Below are positions 12,531 through 26,536 of a stretch of 64,000 nucleotides of DNA, one piece after another. Numbering within the stretch: the first letter of the stretch is position 1; the number at the start of each line of letters is the position of its first letter. The stretch spans positions 9,742,407-9,806,406 of the forward strand of contig OW028584.1 in assembly GCA_932294295.1 (NCBI GenBank), given 5' to 3'. Below the pieces are notes generated by a model that saw only the letters and a list, made by a program, of their open reading frames with translations, searched no databases and was not told the DNA's origin. Source of the DNA: Alitta virens (lineage: Eukaryota; Annelida; Polychaeta; Phyllodocida; Nereididae). The position numbers and the translations under genes were made by a program.

Positions 12531-13630
12531 CTTAATTTCTGCAGTTTTTACTTATACAACAGCTTCAGCTTTGATGATGATACTTGATAATGTCACCTAA
12601 CATACCTGAGATATCATTCTATTAATTAGTGACTATAACTCCCCATTTATGCCAGGTATGGCCCCAGTGAACGCAATGTCATAGCCAGAACTGGCCTATG
12701 ATATCGCGTACCCCCCTAATTTCTGCTTATATAACAGCTTTACCTTCGATGGTGATACTTGATAATGACACATAAAAACGCCTGAGATATCATTCTATTG
12801 ATTTGTGACTATAACTCTTCGTTTATGCCAGGCATTGCCCCAGTGAATGCAATCTCATAGCCAAACATGACCTAAGATATCGCGTACCCCCTTAATTTCT
12901 GCAGTTTTTACTTATACAACAGCTTCAGCTTTGTTGGTGATACTTGATAATGACACATAACAATACCTGAGATATCATTCTATTAATTTGTGACTATAAC
13001 TTATCATTTATGCCAGGCACTGCCCCAGTGAACGCAATCTCATAGCCAGAACTGGCCTATGATATCGCGTACCCCCTTAATTTCTGCAGTTTTTACTTAT
13101 ATAACAGCTTCAGCTTTGTTGGTGATACTTGATAATGACACCTAACAATACCTGAGATATCATTCTATTAATTTGTGACTATACCTCCTCATTTATGCCA
13201 GGCATTGCCCCAATGAACGCAATCTCATAGCCAGAACTGGCCTATGATATCGCGTACCCCTTTAATTTCTGCAGTTTTTACTTATACGACAGCTTCAGCT
13301 TTGATGATGATACTTGATAATGACACATAACAATACCTGAAATATCATTCTATTAATTTGTGACTATAACTCTTCATTTATGCCAGGCACTGCCCCAGTG
13401 AACACAATCTCATAGCCAGAACTGGCCTATGATATCGCGTACCCCCTTAATTTCTGCAGTTTTTACTTATACAACAGCTTCAGCTTTGATGATGATACTT
13501 GATAATGACACCTAACAATACCTGAGACATCATTCTATTAATTTGTGACTATAACTTATCATTTATGCCAGGCACTGCCCCAGTGAATGCAATCTTATAG
13601 CCAGAACTGGCCTATGATATCGCGTACCCC
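12531..13630 (+). repeat. 6-monomer HOR, 1100 bp, with fused monomers 5 and 6
   Basis: The lengths are 184, 176 and four of 185. The monomer at 13261 begins as monomer 5 (CCCCTTTAAT, ATACGAC) and continues as monomer 6 (TCTTC, AACACAATC), so it is a chimera that removed one monomer. The breakpoint lies between the ATACGAC marker and the TCTTC marker, about 80 bp. Confidence 0.83.
12715..12890 (+). repeat. 176-bp short monomer 6
   Basis: Short form with the private AATGCAATCTC near 12845. Confidence 0.9.
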
Positions 13631-14915
13631 CTTAATTTCTGCAGTTTTTACTTATACAACAGCTTCAGCTTTGATGATGATACTTGATAATGTCACCTAA
13701 CATACCTGAGATATCATTCTATTAATTAGTGACTATAACTCCCCATTTATGCCAGGTATGGCCCCAGTGAACGCAATGTCATAGCCAGAACTGGCCTATG
13801 ATATCGCGTACCCCCCTAATTTCTGCTTATATAACAGCTTTACCTTCGATGGTGATACTTGATAATGACACATAAAAACGCCTGAGATATCATTCTATTG
13901 ATTTGTGACTATAACTCTTCGTTTATGCCAGGCATTGCCCCAGTGAACGCAATCTCATAGCCAAACATGACCTAAGATATCGCGTACCCCCTTAATTTCT
14001 GCAGTTTTTACTTATACAACAGCTTCAGCTTTGTTGGTGATACTTGATAATGACACATAACAATACCTGAGATATCATTCTATTAATTTGTGACTATAAC
14101 TTATCATTTATGCCAGGCACTGCCCCAGTGAACGCAATCTCATAGCCAGAACTGGCCTATGATATCGCGTACCCCCTTAATTTCTGCAGTTTTTACTTAT
14201 ATAACAGCTTCAGCTTTGTTGGTGATACTTGATAATGACACCTAACAATACCTGAGATATCATTCTATTAATTTGTGACTATACCTCCTCATTTATGCCA
14301 GGCATTGCCCCAGTGAACGCAATCTCATAGCCAGAACTGGCCTATGATATCGCGTACCCCTTTAATTTCTGCAGTTTTTACTTATACGACAGCTTCAGCT
14401 TTGATGATGATACTTGATAATGACACATAACAATACCTGAAATATCATTCTATTAATTTGTGACTATAACTTATCATTTATGCCAGGCACTGCCCCAGTG
14501 AATGCAATCTCATAGCCAGAACTGGCCTATGATATCGCGTACCCCCTTAATTTCTGCAGTTTTTACTTATACAACAGCTTCAGCTTTGATGATGATACTT
14601 GATAATGACACATAACAATACCTGAAATATCATTCTATTAATTTGTGACTATAACTCTTCATTTATGCCAGGCACTGCCCCAGTGAACACAATCTCATAG
14701 CCAGAACTGGCCTATGATATCGCGTACCCCCTTAATTTCTGCAGTTTTTACTTATACAACAGCTTCAGCTTTGATGATGATACTTGATAATGACACCTAA
14801 CAATACCTGAGACATCATTCTATTAATTTGTGACTATAACTTATCATTTATGCCAGGCACTGCCCCAGTGAATGCAATCTTATAGCCAGAACTGGCCTAT
14901 GATATCGCGTACCCC
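13631..14915 (+). repeat. 7-monomer HOR, 1285 bp, full copy
   Basis: Full order of seven monomers, with intact separate monomers 5 (14361) and 6 (14546). Monomer 5 has a private AATGCAATCTC that is also found at 18190, inside the 3690-bp duplication. Confidence 0.86.
13815..13990 (+). repeat. 176-bp short monomer 7
   Basis: Short form 1100 bp after the previous one, reflecting the one-monomer loss in the HOR at 12531. Confidence 0.9.
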
Positions 14916-16015
14916 CTTAATTTCTGCAGTTTTTACTTATACAACAGCTTCAGCTTTGATGATGATACTTGATAATGTCACCTAACATACCTGAGATATC
15001 ATTCTATTAATTAGTGACTATAACTCCCCATTTATGCCAGGTATGGCCCCAGTGAACGCAATGTCATAGCCAGAACTGGCCTATGATATCGCGTACCCCC
15101 CTAATTTCTGCTTATATAACAGCTTTACCTTCGATGGTGATACTTGATAATGACACATAAAAACGCCTGAGATATCATTCTATTGATTTGTGACTATAAC
15201 TCTTCGTTTATGCCAGGCATTGCCCCAGTGAACGCAATCTCATAGCCAAACATGACCTAAGATATCGCGTACCCCCTTAATTTCTGCAGTTTTTACTTAT
15301 ACAACAGCTTCAGCTTTGTTGGTGATACTTGATAATGACACATAACAATACCTGAGATATCATTCTATTAATTTGTGACTATAACTTATCATTTATGCCA
15401 GGCACTGCCCCAGTGAACGCAATCTCATAGCCAGAACTGGCCTATGATATCGCGTACCCCCTTAATTTCTGCAGTTTTTATTTATATAACAGCTTCAGCT
15501 TTGTTGGTGATACTTGATAATGACACCTAACAATACCTGAGATATCATTCTATTAATTTGTGACTATACCTCCTCATTTATGCCAGGCATTGCCCCAGTG
15601 AACGCAATCTCATAGCCAGAACTGGCCTATGATATCGCGTACCCCTTTAATTTCTGCAGTTTTTACTTATACGACAGCTTCAGCTTTGATGATGATACTT
15701 GATAATGACACATAACAATACCTGAAATATCATTCTATTAATTTGTGACTATAACTCTTCATTTATGCCAGGCACTGCCCCAGTGAACGCAATCTCATAG
15801 CCAGAACTGGCCTATGATATCGCGTACCCCCTTAATTTCTGCAGTTTTTACTTATACAACAGCTTCAGCTTTGATGATGATACTTGATAATGACACCTAA
15901 CAATACCTGAGACATCATTCTATTAATTTGTGACTATAACTTATCATTTATGCCAGGCACTGCCCCAGTGAATGCAATCTTATAGCCAGAACTGGCCTAT
16001 GATATCGCGTACCCC
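14916..16015 (+). repeat. 6-monomer HOR, 1100 bp, inside duplication copy 1
   Basis: Like the 12531 form, with a fused monomer 5/6 at 15646 (ATACGAC then TCTTC), but with AACGCAATC rather than AACACAATC. Confidence 0.82.
15100..15275 (+). repeat. 176-bp short monomer 8
   Basis: Short form inside duplication copy 1; its twin is at 18790. Confidence 0.9.
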
Positions 16016-18605
16016 CTTAATTTCTGCAGTTTTTACTTATACAACAGCTTCAGCTTTGATGATGATACTTGATAATGACACCTAACAATACCTGAGATAT
16101 CATTCTATTAATTTGTGACTATAACTTATCATTTATGCCAGGCACTGCCCCAGTGAACGAAATCTCATAGCCAGAACTGGCCTATGATATCGCGTACCCC
16201 CTTAATTTCTGCAGTTTTTACTTATACAACAGCTTCAGCTTTGATGATGATACTTGATAATGACACATAAGAATACCTGAAATATCATTCTATTAATTTG
16301 TGACTATAACTTATCATTTATGCCAGGCACTGCCCCAGTGAACGAAATCTCATAGCCAGAACTGGCCTATGATATCGCGTACCCCCTTAATTTCTGCAGT
16401 TTTTACTTATACAACAGCTTCAGCTTTGATGATGATACTTGATAATGACACATAAGAATACCTGAAATATCATTCTATTAATTTGTGACTATAACTTATC
16501 ATTTATGCCAGGCACTGCCCCAGTGAACGCAATCTCATAGCCAGAACTGGCCTATGATATCGCGTACCCCCTTAATTTCTGCAGTTTTTACTTATACAAC
16601 AGCTGCAGCTTTGATGATGATACTTGATAATGACACCTAACAATACCTGAGATATCATTCTATTAATTTGTGACTATAACTTATCATTTATGCCAGGCAC
16701 TGCCCCAGTGAACGAAATCTCATAGCCAGAACTGGCCTATGATATCGCGTACCCCCTTAATTTCTGCAGTTTTTACTTATACAACAGCTTCAGCTTTGAT
16801 GATGATACTTGATAATGTCACCTAACAATACCTGAGATATCATTCTATTAATTTGTGACTATAACTTATCATTTATGCCAGGCACTGCCCCAGTGAACGC
16901 AATCTCATAGCCAGAACTGGCCTATGATATTGCGTACCCCCTTAATTTCTGCAGTTTTTACTCATACAACAGCTTCAGCTTTGATGATGATACTTGATAA
17001 TGACACCTAACAAAACCTGAGATATCATTCTATAAATTTGTGACTATAACTCCTCATTTATGCCAGGCACTGCCCCAGTGAACGCAATCTCATAGCCAGA
17101 ACTGGCCTATGATATCGCGTACCCCCTTAATTTCTGCAGTTTTTACTTATACAACAGCTTCAGCTTTGATGATGATACTTGATAATGACACCTAACAATA
17201 CCTGAGACATCATTCTATTAATTTGTGACTATAACTTATCATTTATGCCAGGCACTGCCCCAGTGAATGCAATCTTATAGCCAGAACTGGCCTATGATAT
17301 CGCGTACCCCCTTAATTTCTGCAGTTTTTACTTATACAACAGCTTCAGCTTTGATGATGATACTTGATAATGACACCTAACAATACCTGAGATATCATTC
17401 TATTAATTTGTGACTATAACTTATCATTTATGCCAGGCACTGCCCCAGTGAACGAAATCTCATAGCCAGAACTGGCCTATGATATCGCGTACCCCCTTAA
17501 TTTCTGCAGTTTTTACTTATACAACAGCTTCAGCTTTGATGATGATACTTGATAATGACACATAACAATACCTGAAATATCATTCTATTAATTTGTGACT
17601 ATAACTTATCATTTATGCCAGGCACTGCCCCAGTGAACGCAATCTCATAGCCAGAACTGGCCTATGATATCGCGTACCCCCTTAATTTCTGCAGTTTTTA
17701 CTTATACAACAGCTTCAGCTTTGATGATGATACTTGATAATGACACCTAACAAAACCTGAGATATCATTCTATAAATTTGTGACTATAACTCCTCATTTA
17801 TGCCAGGCACTGCCCCAGTGAACGCAATCTCATAGCCAGAACTGGCCTATGATATCGCGTACCCCCTTAATTTCTGCAGTTTTTACTTATACAACAGCTT
17901 CGGCTTTGATGATGATACTTGATAATGACACATAACAATACCTGAAATATCATTCTATTAATTTGTGACTATAACTCCTCATTTATGCCAGGCACTGCCC
18001 CAGTGAACGCAATCTCATAGCCAGAACTGGCCTATGATATCGCGTACCCTCTTAATTTCTGCAGTTTTTACTTATACAACAGCTTCAGCTTTGATGATGA
18101 TACTTGATAATGACACATAACAATACCTGAAATATCATTCTATTAATTTGTGACTATAACTTATCATTTATGCCAGGCACTGCCCCAGTGAATGCAATCT
18201 CATAGCCAGAACTGGCCTATGATATCGCGTACCCCCTTAATTTCTGCAGTTTTTACTTATACAACAGCTTCAGCTTTGATGATGATACTTGATAATGACA
18301 CATAACAATACCTGAAATATCATTCTATTAATTTGTGACTATAACTCTTCATTTATGCCAGGCACTGCCCCAGTGAACACAATCTCATAGCCAGAACTGG
18401 CCTATGATATCGCGTACCCCCTTAATTTCTGCAGTTTTTACTTATACAACAGCTTCAGCTTTGATGATGATACTTGATAATGACACCTAACAATACCTGA
18501 GACATCATTCTATTAATTTGTGACTATAACTTATCATTTATGCCAGGCACTGCCCCAGTGAATGCAATCTTATAGCCAGAACTGGCCTATGATATCGCGT
18601 ACCCC

Positions 18606-19705
18606 CTTAATTTCTGCAGTTTTTACTTATACAACAGCTTCAGCTTTGATGATGATACTTGATAATGTCACCTAACATACCTGAGATATCATTCTATTAA
18701 TTAGTGACTATAACTCCCCATTTATGCCAGGTATGGCCCCAGTGAACGCAATGTCATAGCCAGAACTGGCCTATGATATCGCGTACCCCCCTAATTTCTG
18801 CTTATATAACAGCTTTACCTTCGATGGTGATACTTGATAATGACACATAAAAACGCCTGAGATATCATTCTATTGATTTGTGACTATAACTCTTCGTTTA
18901 TGCCAGGCATTGCCCCAGTGAACGCAATCTCATAGCCAAACATGACCTAAGATATCGCGTACCCCCTTAATTTCTGCAGTTTTTACTTATACAACAGCTT
19001 CAGCTTTGTTGGTGATACTTGATAATGACACATAACAATACCTGAGATATCATTCTATTAATTTGTGACTATAACTTATCATTTATGCCAGGCACTGCCC
19101 CAGTGAACGCAATCTCATAGCCAGAACTGGCCTATGATATCGCGTACCCCCTTAATTTCTGCAGTTTTTATTTATATAACAGCTTCAGCTTTGTTGGTGA
19201 TACTTGATAATGACACCTAACAATACCTGAGATATCATTCTATTAATTTGTGACTATACCTCCTCATTTATGCCAGGCATTGCCCCAGTGAACGCAATCT
19301 CATAGCCAGAACTGGCCTATGATATCGCGTACCCCTTTAATTTCTGCAGTTTTTACTTATACGACAGCTTCAGCTTTGATGATGATACTTGATAATGACA
19401 CATAACAATACCTGAAATATCATTCTATTAATTTGTGACTATAACTCTTCATTTATGCCAGGCACTGCCCCAGTGAACGCAATCTCATAGCCAGAACTGG
19501 CCTATGATATCGCGTACCCCCTTAATTTCTGCAGTTTTTACTTATACAACAGCTTCAGCTTTGATGATGATACTTGATAATGACACCTAACAATACCTGA
19601 GACATCATTCTATTAATTTGTGACTATAACTTATCATTTATGCCAGGCACTGCCCCAGTGAATGCAATCTTATAGCCAGAACTGGCCTATGATATCGCGT
19701 ACCCC
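18606..19705 (+). repeat. 6-monomer HOR, 1100 bp, inside duplication copy 2
   Basis: Counterpart of 14916-16015. It is the last copy of this HOR family before the gap. Confidence 0.82.
18790..18965 (+). repeat. 176-bp short monomer 9 (last)
   Basis: Last short form in region 1. None is present in the remaining 8.9 kb to the gap. Confidence 0.9.
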
Positions 19706-21735
19706 CTTAATTTCTGCAGTTTTTACTTATACAACAGCTTCAGCTTTGATGATGATACTTGATAATGACACCTAACAATACCTGAGATATCATTCTATTA
19801 ATTTGTGACTATAACTTATCATTTATGCCAGGCACTGCCCCAGTGAACGAAATCTCATAGCCAGAACTGGCCTATGATATCGCGTACCCCCTTAATTTCT
19901 GCAGTTTTTACTTATACAACAGCTTCAGCTTTGATGATGATACTTGATAATGACACATAAGAATACCTGAAATATCATTCTATTAATTTGTGACTATAAC
20001 TTATCATTTATGCCAGGCACTGCCCCAGTGAACGAAATCTCATAGCCAGAACTGGCCTATGATATCGCGTACCCCCTTAATTTCTGCAGTTTTTACTTAT
20101 ACAACAGCTTCAGCTTTGATGATGATACTTGATAATGACACATAAGAATACCTGAAATATCATTCTATTAATTTGTGACTATAACTTATCATTTATGCCA
20201 GGCACTGCCCCAGTGAACGCAATCTCATAGCCAGAACTGGCCTATGATATCGCGTACCCCCTTAATTTCTGCAGTTTTTACTTATACAACAGCTGCAGCT
20301 TTGATGATGATACTTGATAATGACACCTAACAATACCTGAGATATCATTCTATTAATTTGTGACTATAACTTATCATTTATGCCAGGCACTGCCCCAGTG
20401 AACGAAATCTCATAGCCAGAACTGGCCTATGATATCGCGTACCCCCTTAATTTCTGCAGTTTTTACTTATACAACAGCTTCAGCTTTGATGATGATACTT
20501 GATAATGTCACCTAACAATACCTGAGATATCATTCTATTAATTTGTGACTATAACTTATCATTTATGCCAGGCACTGCCCCAGTGAACGCAATCTCATAG
20601 CCAGAACTGGCCTATGATATTGCGTACCCCCTTAATTTCTGCAGTTTTTACTCATACAACAGCTTCAGCTTTGATGATGATACTTGATAATGACACCTAA
20701 CAAAACCTGAGATATCATTCTATAAATTTGTGACTATAACTCCTCATTTATGCCAGGCACTGCCCCAGTGAACGCAATCTCATAGCCAGAACTGGCCTAT
20801 GATATCGCGTACCCCCTTAATTTCTGCAGTTTTTACTTATACAACAGCTTCAGCTTTGATGATGATACTTGATAATGACACCTAACAATACCTGAGACAT
20901 CATTCTATTAATTTGTGACTATAACTTATCATTTATGCCAGGCACTGCCCCAGTGAATGCAATCTTATAGCCAGAACTGGCCTATGATATCGCGTACCCC
21001 CTTAATTTCTGCAGTTTTTACTTATACAACAGCTTCAGCTTTGATGATGATACTTGATAATGACACCTAACAATACCTGAGATATCATTCTATTAATTTG
21101 TGACTATAACTTATCATTTATGCCAGGCACTGCCCCAGTGAACGAAATCTCATAGCCAGAACTGGCCTATGATATCGCGTACCCCCTTAATTTCTGCAGT
21201 TTTTACTTATACAACAGCTTCAGCTTTGATGATGATACTTGATAATGACACATAACAATACCTGAAATATCATTCTATTAATTTGTGACTATAACTTATC
21301 ATTTATGCCAGGCACTGCCCCAGTGAACGCAATCTCATAGCCAGAACTGGCCTATGATATCGCGTACCCCCTTAATTTCTGCAGTTTTTACTTATACAAC
21401 AGCTTCAGCTTTGATGATGATACTTGATAATGACACCTAACAAAACCTGAGATATCATTCTATAAATTTGTGACTATAACTCCTCATTTATGCCAGGCAC
21501 TGCCCCAGTGAACGCAATCTCATAGCCAGAACTGGCCTATGATATCGCGTACCCCCTTAATTTCTGCAGTTTTTACTTATACAACAGCTTCGGCTTTGAT
21601 GATGATACTTGATAATGACACATAACAATACCTGAAATATCATTCTATTAATTTGTGACTATAACTCCTCATTTATGCCAGGCACTGCCCCAGTGAACGC
21701 AATCTCATAGCCAGAACTGGCCTATGATATCGCGT

Positions 21736-23285
21736 ACCCTCTTAATTTCTGCAGTTTTTACTTATACAACAGCTTCAGCTTTGATGATGATACTTGATAA
21801 TGACACCTAACAATACCTGAGACATCATTCTATTAATTTGTGACTATAACTTATCATTTATGCCAGGCACTGCCCCAGTGAATGCAATCTTATAGCCAGA
21901 ACTGGCCTATGATATCGCGTACCCCCTTAATTTCTGCAGTTTTTACTTATACAACAGCTTCAGCTTTGATGATGATACTTGATAATGACACCTAACAATA
22001 CCTGAGATATCATTCTATTAATTTGTGACTATAACTTATCATTTATGCCAGGCACTGCCCCAGTGAACGAAATCTCATAGCCAGAACTGGCCTATGATAT
22101 CGCGTACCCCCTTAATTTCTACAGTTTTTACTTATACAACAGCTTCAGCTTTGATGATGATACTTGATAATGACACATAACAATACCTGAGATATCATTC
22201 TATTAATTTGTGACTATAACTTATCATTTATGCCAGGCACTGGCCCAGTGAACGCAATCTCATAGCCAGAACTGGCCTATGATATCGCGTACCCCCTTAA
22301 TTTCTGCAGTTTTTACTTATACAACAGCTGCAGCTTTGATGATGATACTTGATAATGACACCTAACAATACCTGAGATATCATTCTATTAATTTGTGACT
22401 ATAACTTATCATTTATGCCAGGCACTGCCCCAGTGAACGAAATCTCATAGCCAGAACTGGCCTATGATATCGCGTACCCCCTTAATTTCTGCAGTTTTTA
22501 CTTATACAACAGCTTCAGCTTTGATGATGATACTTGATAATGTCACCTAACAATACCTGAGATATCATTCTATAAATTTGTGACTATAACTCCTCATTTA
22601 TGCCAGGCACTGCCCCAGTGAACGCAATCTCATAGCCAGAACTGGCCTATGATATCGCGTACCCCCTTAATTTCTGCAGTTTTTACTTATACAACAGCTT
22701 CGGCTTTGATGATGATACTTGATAATGACACATAACAATACCTGAAATATCATTCTATAAATTTGTGACTATAACTTATCATTTATGCCAGGCACTGCCC
22801 CAGTGAACGCAATCTCATAGCCAGAACTGGCCTATGATATCGTGTACCCCCTTAATTTCTGCAGTTTTTACTTATACAACAGCTTCAGCTTTGATGATGA
22901 TACTTGATAATGACACCTAACAAAACCTGAGATATCATTCTATAAATTTGTGACTATAACTCCTCATTTATGCCAGGCACTGCCCCAGTGAACGCAATCT
23001 CATAGCCAGAACTGGCCTATGATATCGCATACCCCCTTAATTTCTGCAGTTTTTACTTATACAACAGCTTCAGCTTTGTTGGTGATACTTGAAAATGACA
23101 CATAAAAATGCCTGAGATATCATTCTATTAATTTGTGACTATACCTCCTCATTTATGCCAGGCATTGCCCCAGTGTACGCAATCTCATAGCCAAACATGA
23201 CCTATGATATCGCGTACCCCCTTAATTTCTGCAGTTTTTACTTATACAACAGCTTCAGCTTTGATGATGATACTTGATAATGACA
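21736..23285 (+). repeat. Spaced duplication (offset 2405 bp), copy 1
   Basis: Markers match 24141-25690 at an offset of 2405, equal to 13 monomers: CGCGTACCCT start, AGCTGCAGCT (22326/24731), GATATCGTGT (22836/25241), and TTGAAAATGACA with AAAATGCCTGAG (near 23090/25495). At least one base differs: TTTCTACAG at 22121 against TTTCTGCAG. The last monomer here shares GCCAAACATGACC with the short monomers but is full length and reads CCTATG. Confidence 0.8.
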
Positions 23286-24050
23286 CATAAGAATACCTGA
23301 AATATCATTCTATTAATTTGTGACTATAACTTATCATTTATGCCAGGCACTGCCCCAGTGAACGCAATCTCATAGCCAGAACTGGCCTATGATATCGCGT
23401 ACCCCCTTAATTTCTGCAGTTTTTACTTATACAACAGCTGCAGCTTTGATGATGATACTTGATAATGACACCTAACAATACCTGAGATATCATTCTATTA
23501 ATTTGTGACTATAACTTATCATTTATGCCAGGCACTGCCCCAGTGAACGAAATCTCATAGCCAGAACTGGCCTATGATATCGCGTACCCCCTTAATTTCT
23601 GCAGTTTTTACTTATACAACAGCTTCAGCTTTGATGATGATACTTGATAATGTCACCTAACAATACCTGAGATATCATTCTATTAATTTGTGACTATAAC
23701 TTATCATTTATGCCAGGCACTGCCCCAGTGAACGCAATCTCATAGCCAGAACTGGCCTATGATATTGCGTACCCCCTTAATTTCTGCAGTTTTTACTCAT
23801 ACAACAGCTTCAGCTTTGATGATGATACTTGATAATGACACCTAACAAAACCTGAGATATCATTCTATAAATTTGTGACTATAACTCCTCATTTATGCCA
23901 GGCACTGCCCCAGTGAACGCAATCTCATAGCCAGAACTGGCCTATGATATCGCGTACCCCCTTAATTTCTGCAGTTTTTACTTATACAACAGCTTCAGCT
24001 TTGATGATGATACTTGATAATGACACCTAACAATACCTGAGACATCATTC
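23286..24050 (+). repeat. Block inserted between the 2405-bp copies, matching 20141-20905
   Basis: Rare markers CACATAAGAATACC (23286) and GATATTGCGT plus CTCATACAAC (23761-23800) match 20141 and 20651 at an offset of 3145 bp (17 monomers). It separates the two copies of the 2405-bp duplication, so this part of the array is a mosaic of overlapping duplications. Confidence 0.75.
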
Positions 24051-24140
24051 TATTAATTTGTGACTATAACTTATCATTTATGCCAGGCACTGCCCCAGTG
24101 AACGCAATCTCATAGCCAGAACTGGCCTATGATATCGCGT

Positions 24141-25690
24141 ACCCTCTTAATTTCTGCAGTTTTTACTTATACAACAGCTTCAGCTTTGATGATGATACTT
24201 GATAATGACACCTAACAATACCTGAGACATCATTCTATTAATTTGTGACTATAACTTATCATTTATGCCAGGCACTGCCCCAGTGAATGCAATCTTATAG
24301 CCAGAACTGGCCTATGATATCGCGTACCCCCTTAATTTCTGCAGTTTTTACTTATACAACAGCTTCAGCTTTGATGATGATACTTGATAATGACACCTAA
24401 CAATACCTGAGATATCATTCTATTAATTTGTGACTATAACTTATCATTTATGCCAGGCACTGCCCCAGTGAACGAAATCTCATAGCCAGAACTGGCCTAT
24501 GATATCGCGTACCCCCTTAATTTCTGCAGTTTTTACTTATACAACAGCTTCAGCTTTGATGATGATACTTGATAATGACACATAACAATACCTGAGATAT
24601 CATTCTATTAATTTGTGACTATAACTTATCATTTATGCCAGGCACTGGCCCAGTGAACGCAATCTCATAGCCAGAACTGGCCTATGATATCGCGTACCCC
24701 CTTAATTTCTGCAGTTTTTACTTATACAACAGCTGCAGCTTTGATGATGATACTTGATAATGACACCTAACAATACCTGAGATATCATTCTATTAATTTG
24801 TGACTATAACTTATCATTTATGCCAGGCACTGCCCCAGTGAACGAAATCTCATAGCCAGAACTGGCCTATGATATCGCGTACCCCCTTAATTTCTGCAGT
24901 TTTTACTTATACAACAGCTTCAGCTTTGATGATGATACTTGATAATGTCACCTAACAATACCTGAGATATCATTCTATAAATTTGTGACTATAACTCCTC
25001 ATTTATGCCAGGCACTGCCCCAGTGAACGCAATCTCATAGCCAGAACTGGCCTATGATATCGCGTACCCCCTTAATTTCTGCAGTTTTTACTTATACAAC
25101 AGCTTCGGCTTTGATGATGATACTTGATAATGACACATAACAATACCTGAAATATCATTCTATAAATTTGTGACTATAACTTATCATTTATGCCAGGCAC
25201 TGCCCCAGTGAACGCAATCTCATAGCCAGAACTGGCCTATGATATCGTGTACCCCCTTAATTTCTGCAGTTTTTACTTATACAACAGCTTCAGCTTTGAT
25301 GATGATACTTGATAATGACACCTAACAAAACCTGAGATATCATTCTATAAATTTGTGACTATAACTCCTCATTTATGCCAGGCACTGCCCCAGTGAACGC
25401 AATCTCATAGCCAGAACTGGCCTATGATATCGCATACCCCCTTAATTTCTGCAGTTTTTACTTATACAACAGCTTCAGCTTTGTTGGTGATACTTGAAAA
25501 TGACACATAAAAATGCCTGAGATATCATTCTATTAATTTGTGACTATACCTCCTCATTTATGCCAGGCATTGCCCCAGTGTACGCAATCTCATAGCCAAA
25601 CATGACCTATGATATCGCGTACCCCCTTAATTTCTGCAGTTTTTACTTATACAACAGCTTCAGCTTTGATGATGATACTTGATAATGACA
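24141..25690 (+). repeat. Spaced duplication (offset 2405 bp), copy 2
   Basis: Second copy of 21736-23285. Homology ends at about 25695, where CACATAACAATACC replaces CACATAAGAATACC. Confidence 0.8.
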
Positions 25691-26219
25691 CATAACAATA
25701 CCTGAAATATCATTCTATTAATTTGTGACTATAACTTATCATTTATGCCAGGCACTGCCCCAGTGAACGCAATCTCATAGCCAGAACTGGCCTATGATAT
25801 CGCGTACCCCCTTAATTTCTGCAGTTTTTACTTATACAACAGCTTCAGCTTTGATGATGATACTTGATAATGACACATAACAATACCTGAAATATCATTC
25901 TATTAATTTGTGACTATAACTCCTCATTTATGCCAGGCACTGCCCCAGTGAACGCAATCTCATAGCCAGAACTGGCCTATGATATCGCGTACCCCCTTAA
26001 TTTCTGCAGTTTTTACTTATACAACAGCTTCAGCTTTGATGATGATACTTGATAATGACACCTAACAATACCTGAGACATCATTCTATTAATTTGTGACT
26101 ATAACTTATCATTTATGCCAGGCACTGCCCCAGTGAATGCAATCTTATAGCCAGAACTGGCCTATGATATCGCGTACCCCCTTAATTTCTGCAGTTTTTA
26201 CTTATACAACAGCTTCAGC

Positions 26220-26536
26220 TTTGATGATGATACTTGATAATGACACCTAACAATACCTGAGATATCATTCTATTAATTTGTGACTATAACTTATCATTTA
26301 TGCCAGGCACTGCCCCAGTGAACGAAATCTCATAGCCAGAACTGGCCTATGTAATCGCGTACCCCCTTAATTTCTGCAGTTTTTACTTATACAACAGCTT
26401 CGGCTTTGATGATGATACTTGATAATGACACATAAAAATACCTGAAATATCATTCTATTAATTTGTGACTATAACTCCTCATTTATGCCAGGCACTGCCC
26501 CAGTGAACGCAATCTCATAGCCAGAACTGGCCTATG
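26220..26536 (+). repeat. Source of the terminal repeat (offset 1295 bp)
   Basis: The markers CCTATGTAATCGCG (26348), CTTCGGCTTT (26399) and CATAAAAATACC (26431) reappear 1295 bp (seven monomers) later, just before the gap. The matching stretch is about two monomers long. The left limit is approximate. Confidence 0.7.

Larger units (their letters stand above)
14390..18079 (+). repeat. 3690-bp tandem duplication, copy 1 (20 monomers)
   Basis: Twenty monomers (one of 176, one of 184 and eighteen of 185 bp) repeat directly at 18080. Rare markers match at an exact offset of 3690: TTTTTATTTATATAAC (15475/19165), GATATTGCGT (16926/20616), CTCATACAAC (16961/20651), CTTCGGCTTT (17899/21589) and CGCGTACCCT (18041/21731). 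The left boundary is bracketed by ATACGAC at about 14386, which does not match ATACAAC at about 18076. The end is uncertain by tens of bases. I compared markers, not every base. Confidence 0.85.
18080..21769 (+). repeat. 3690-bp tandem duplication, copy 2
   Basis: Direct repeat of 14390-18079. Homology stops soon after 21769, where CACCTAAC (about 21793) meets CACATAAC at the equivalent site (about 18103). No third copy follows, although parts of the block reappear at 23286-24050 at an offset of 3145. Confidence 0.85.
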
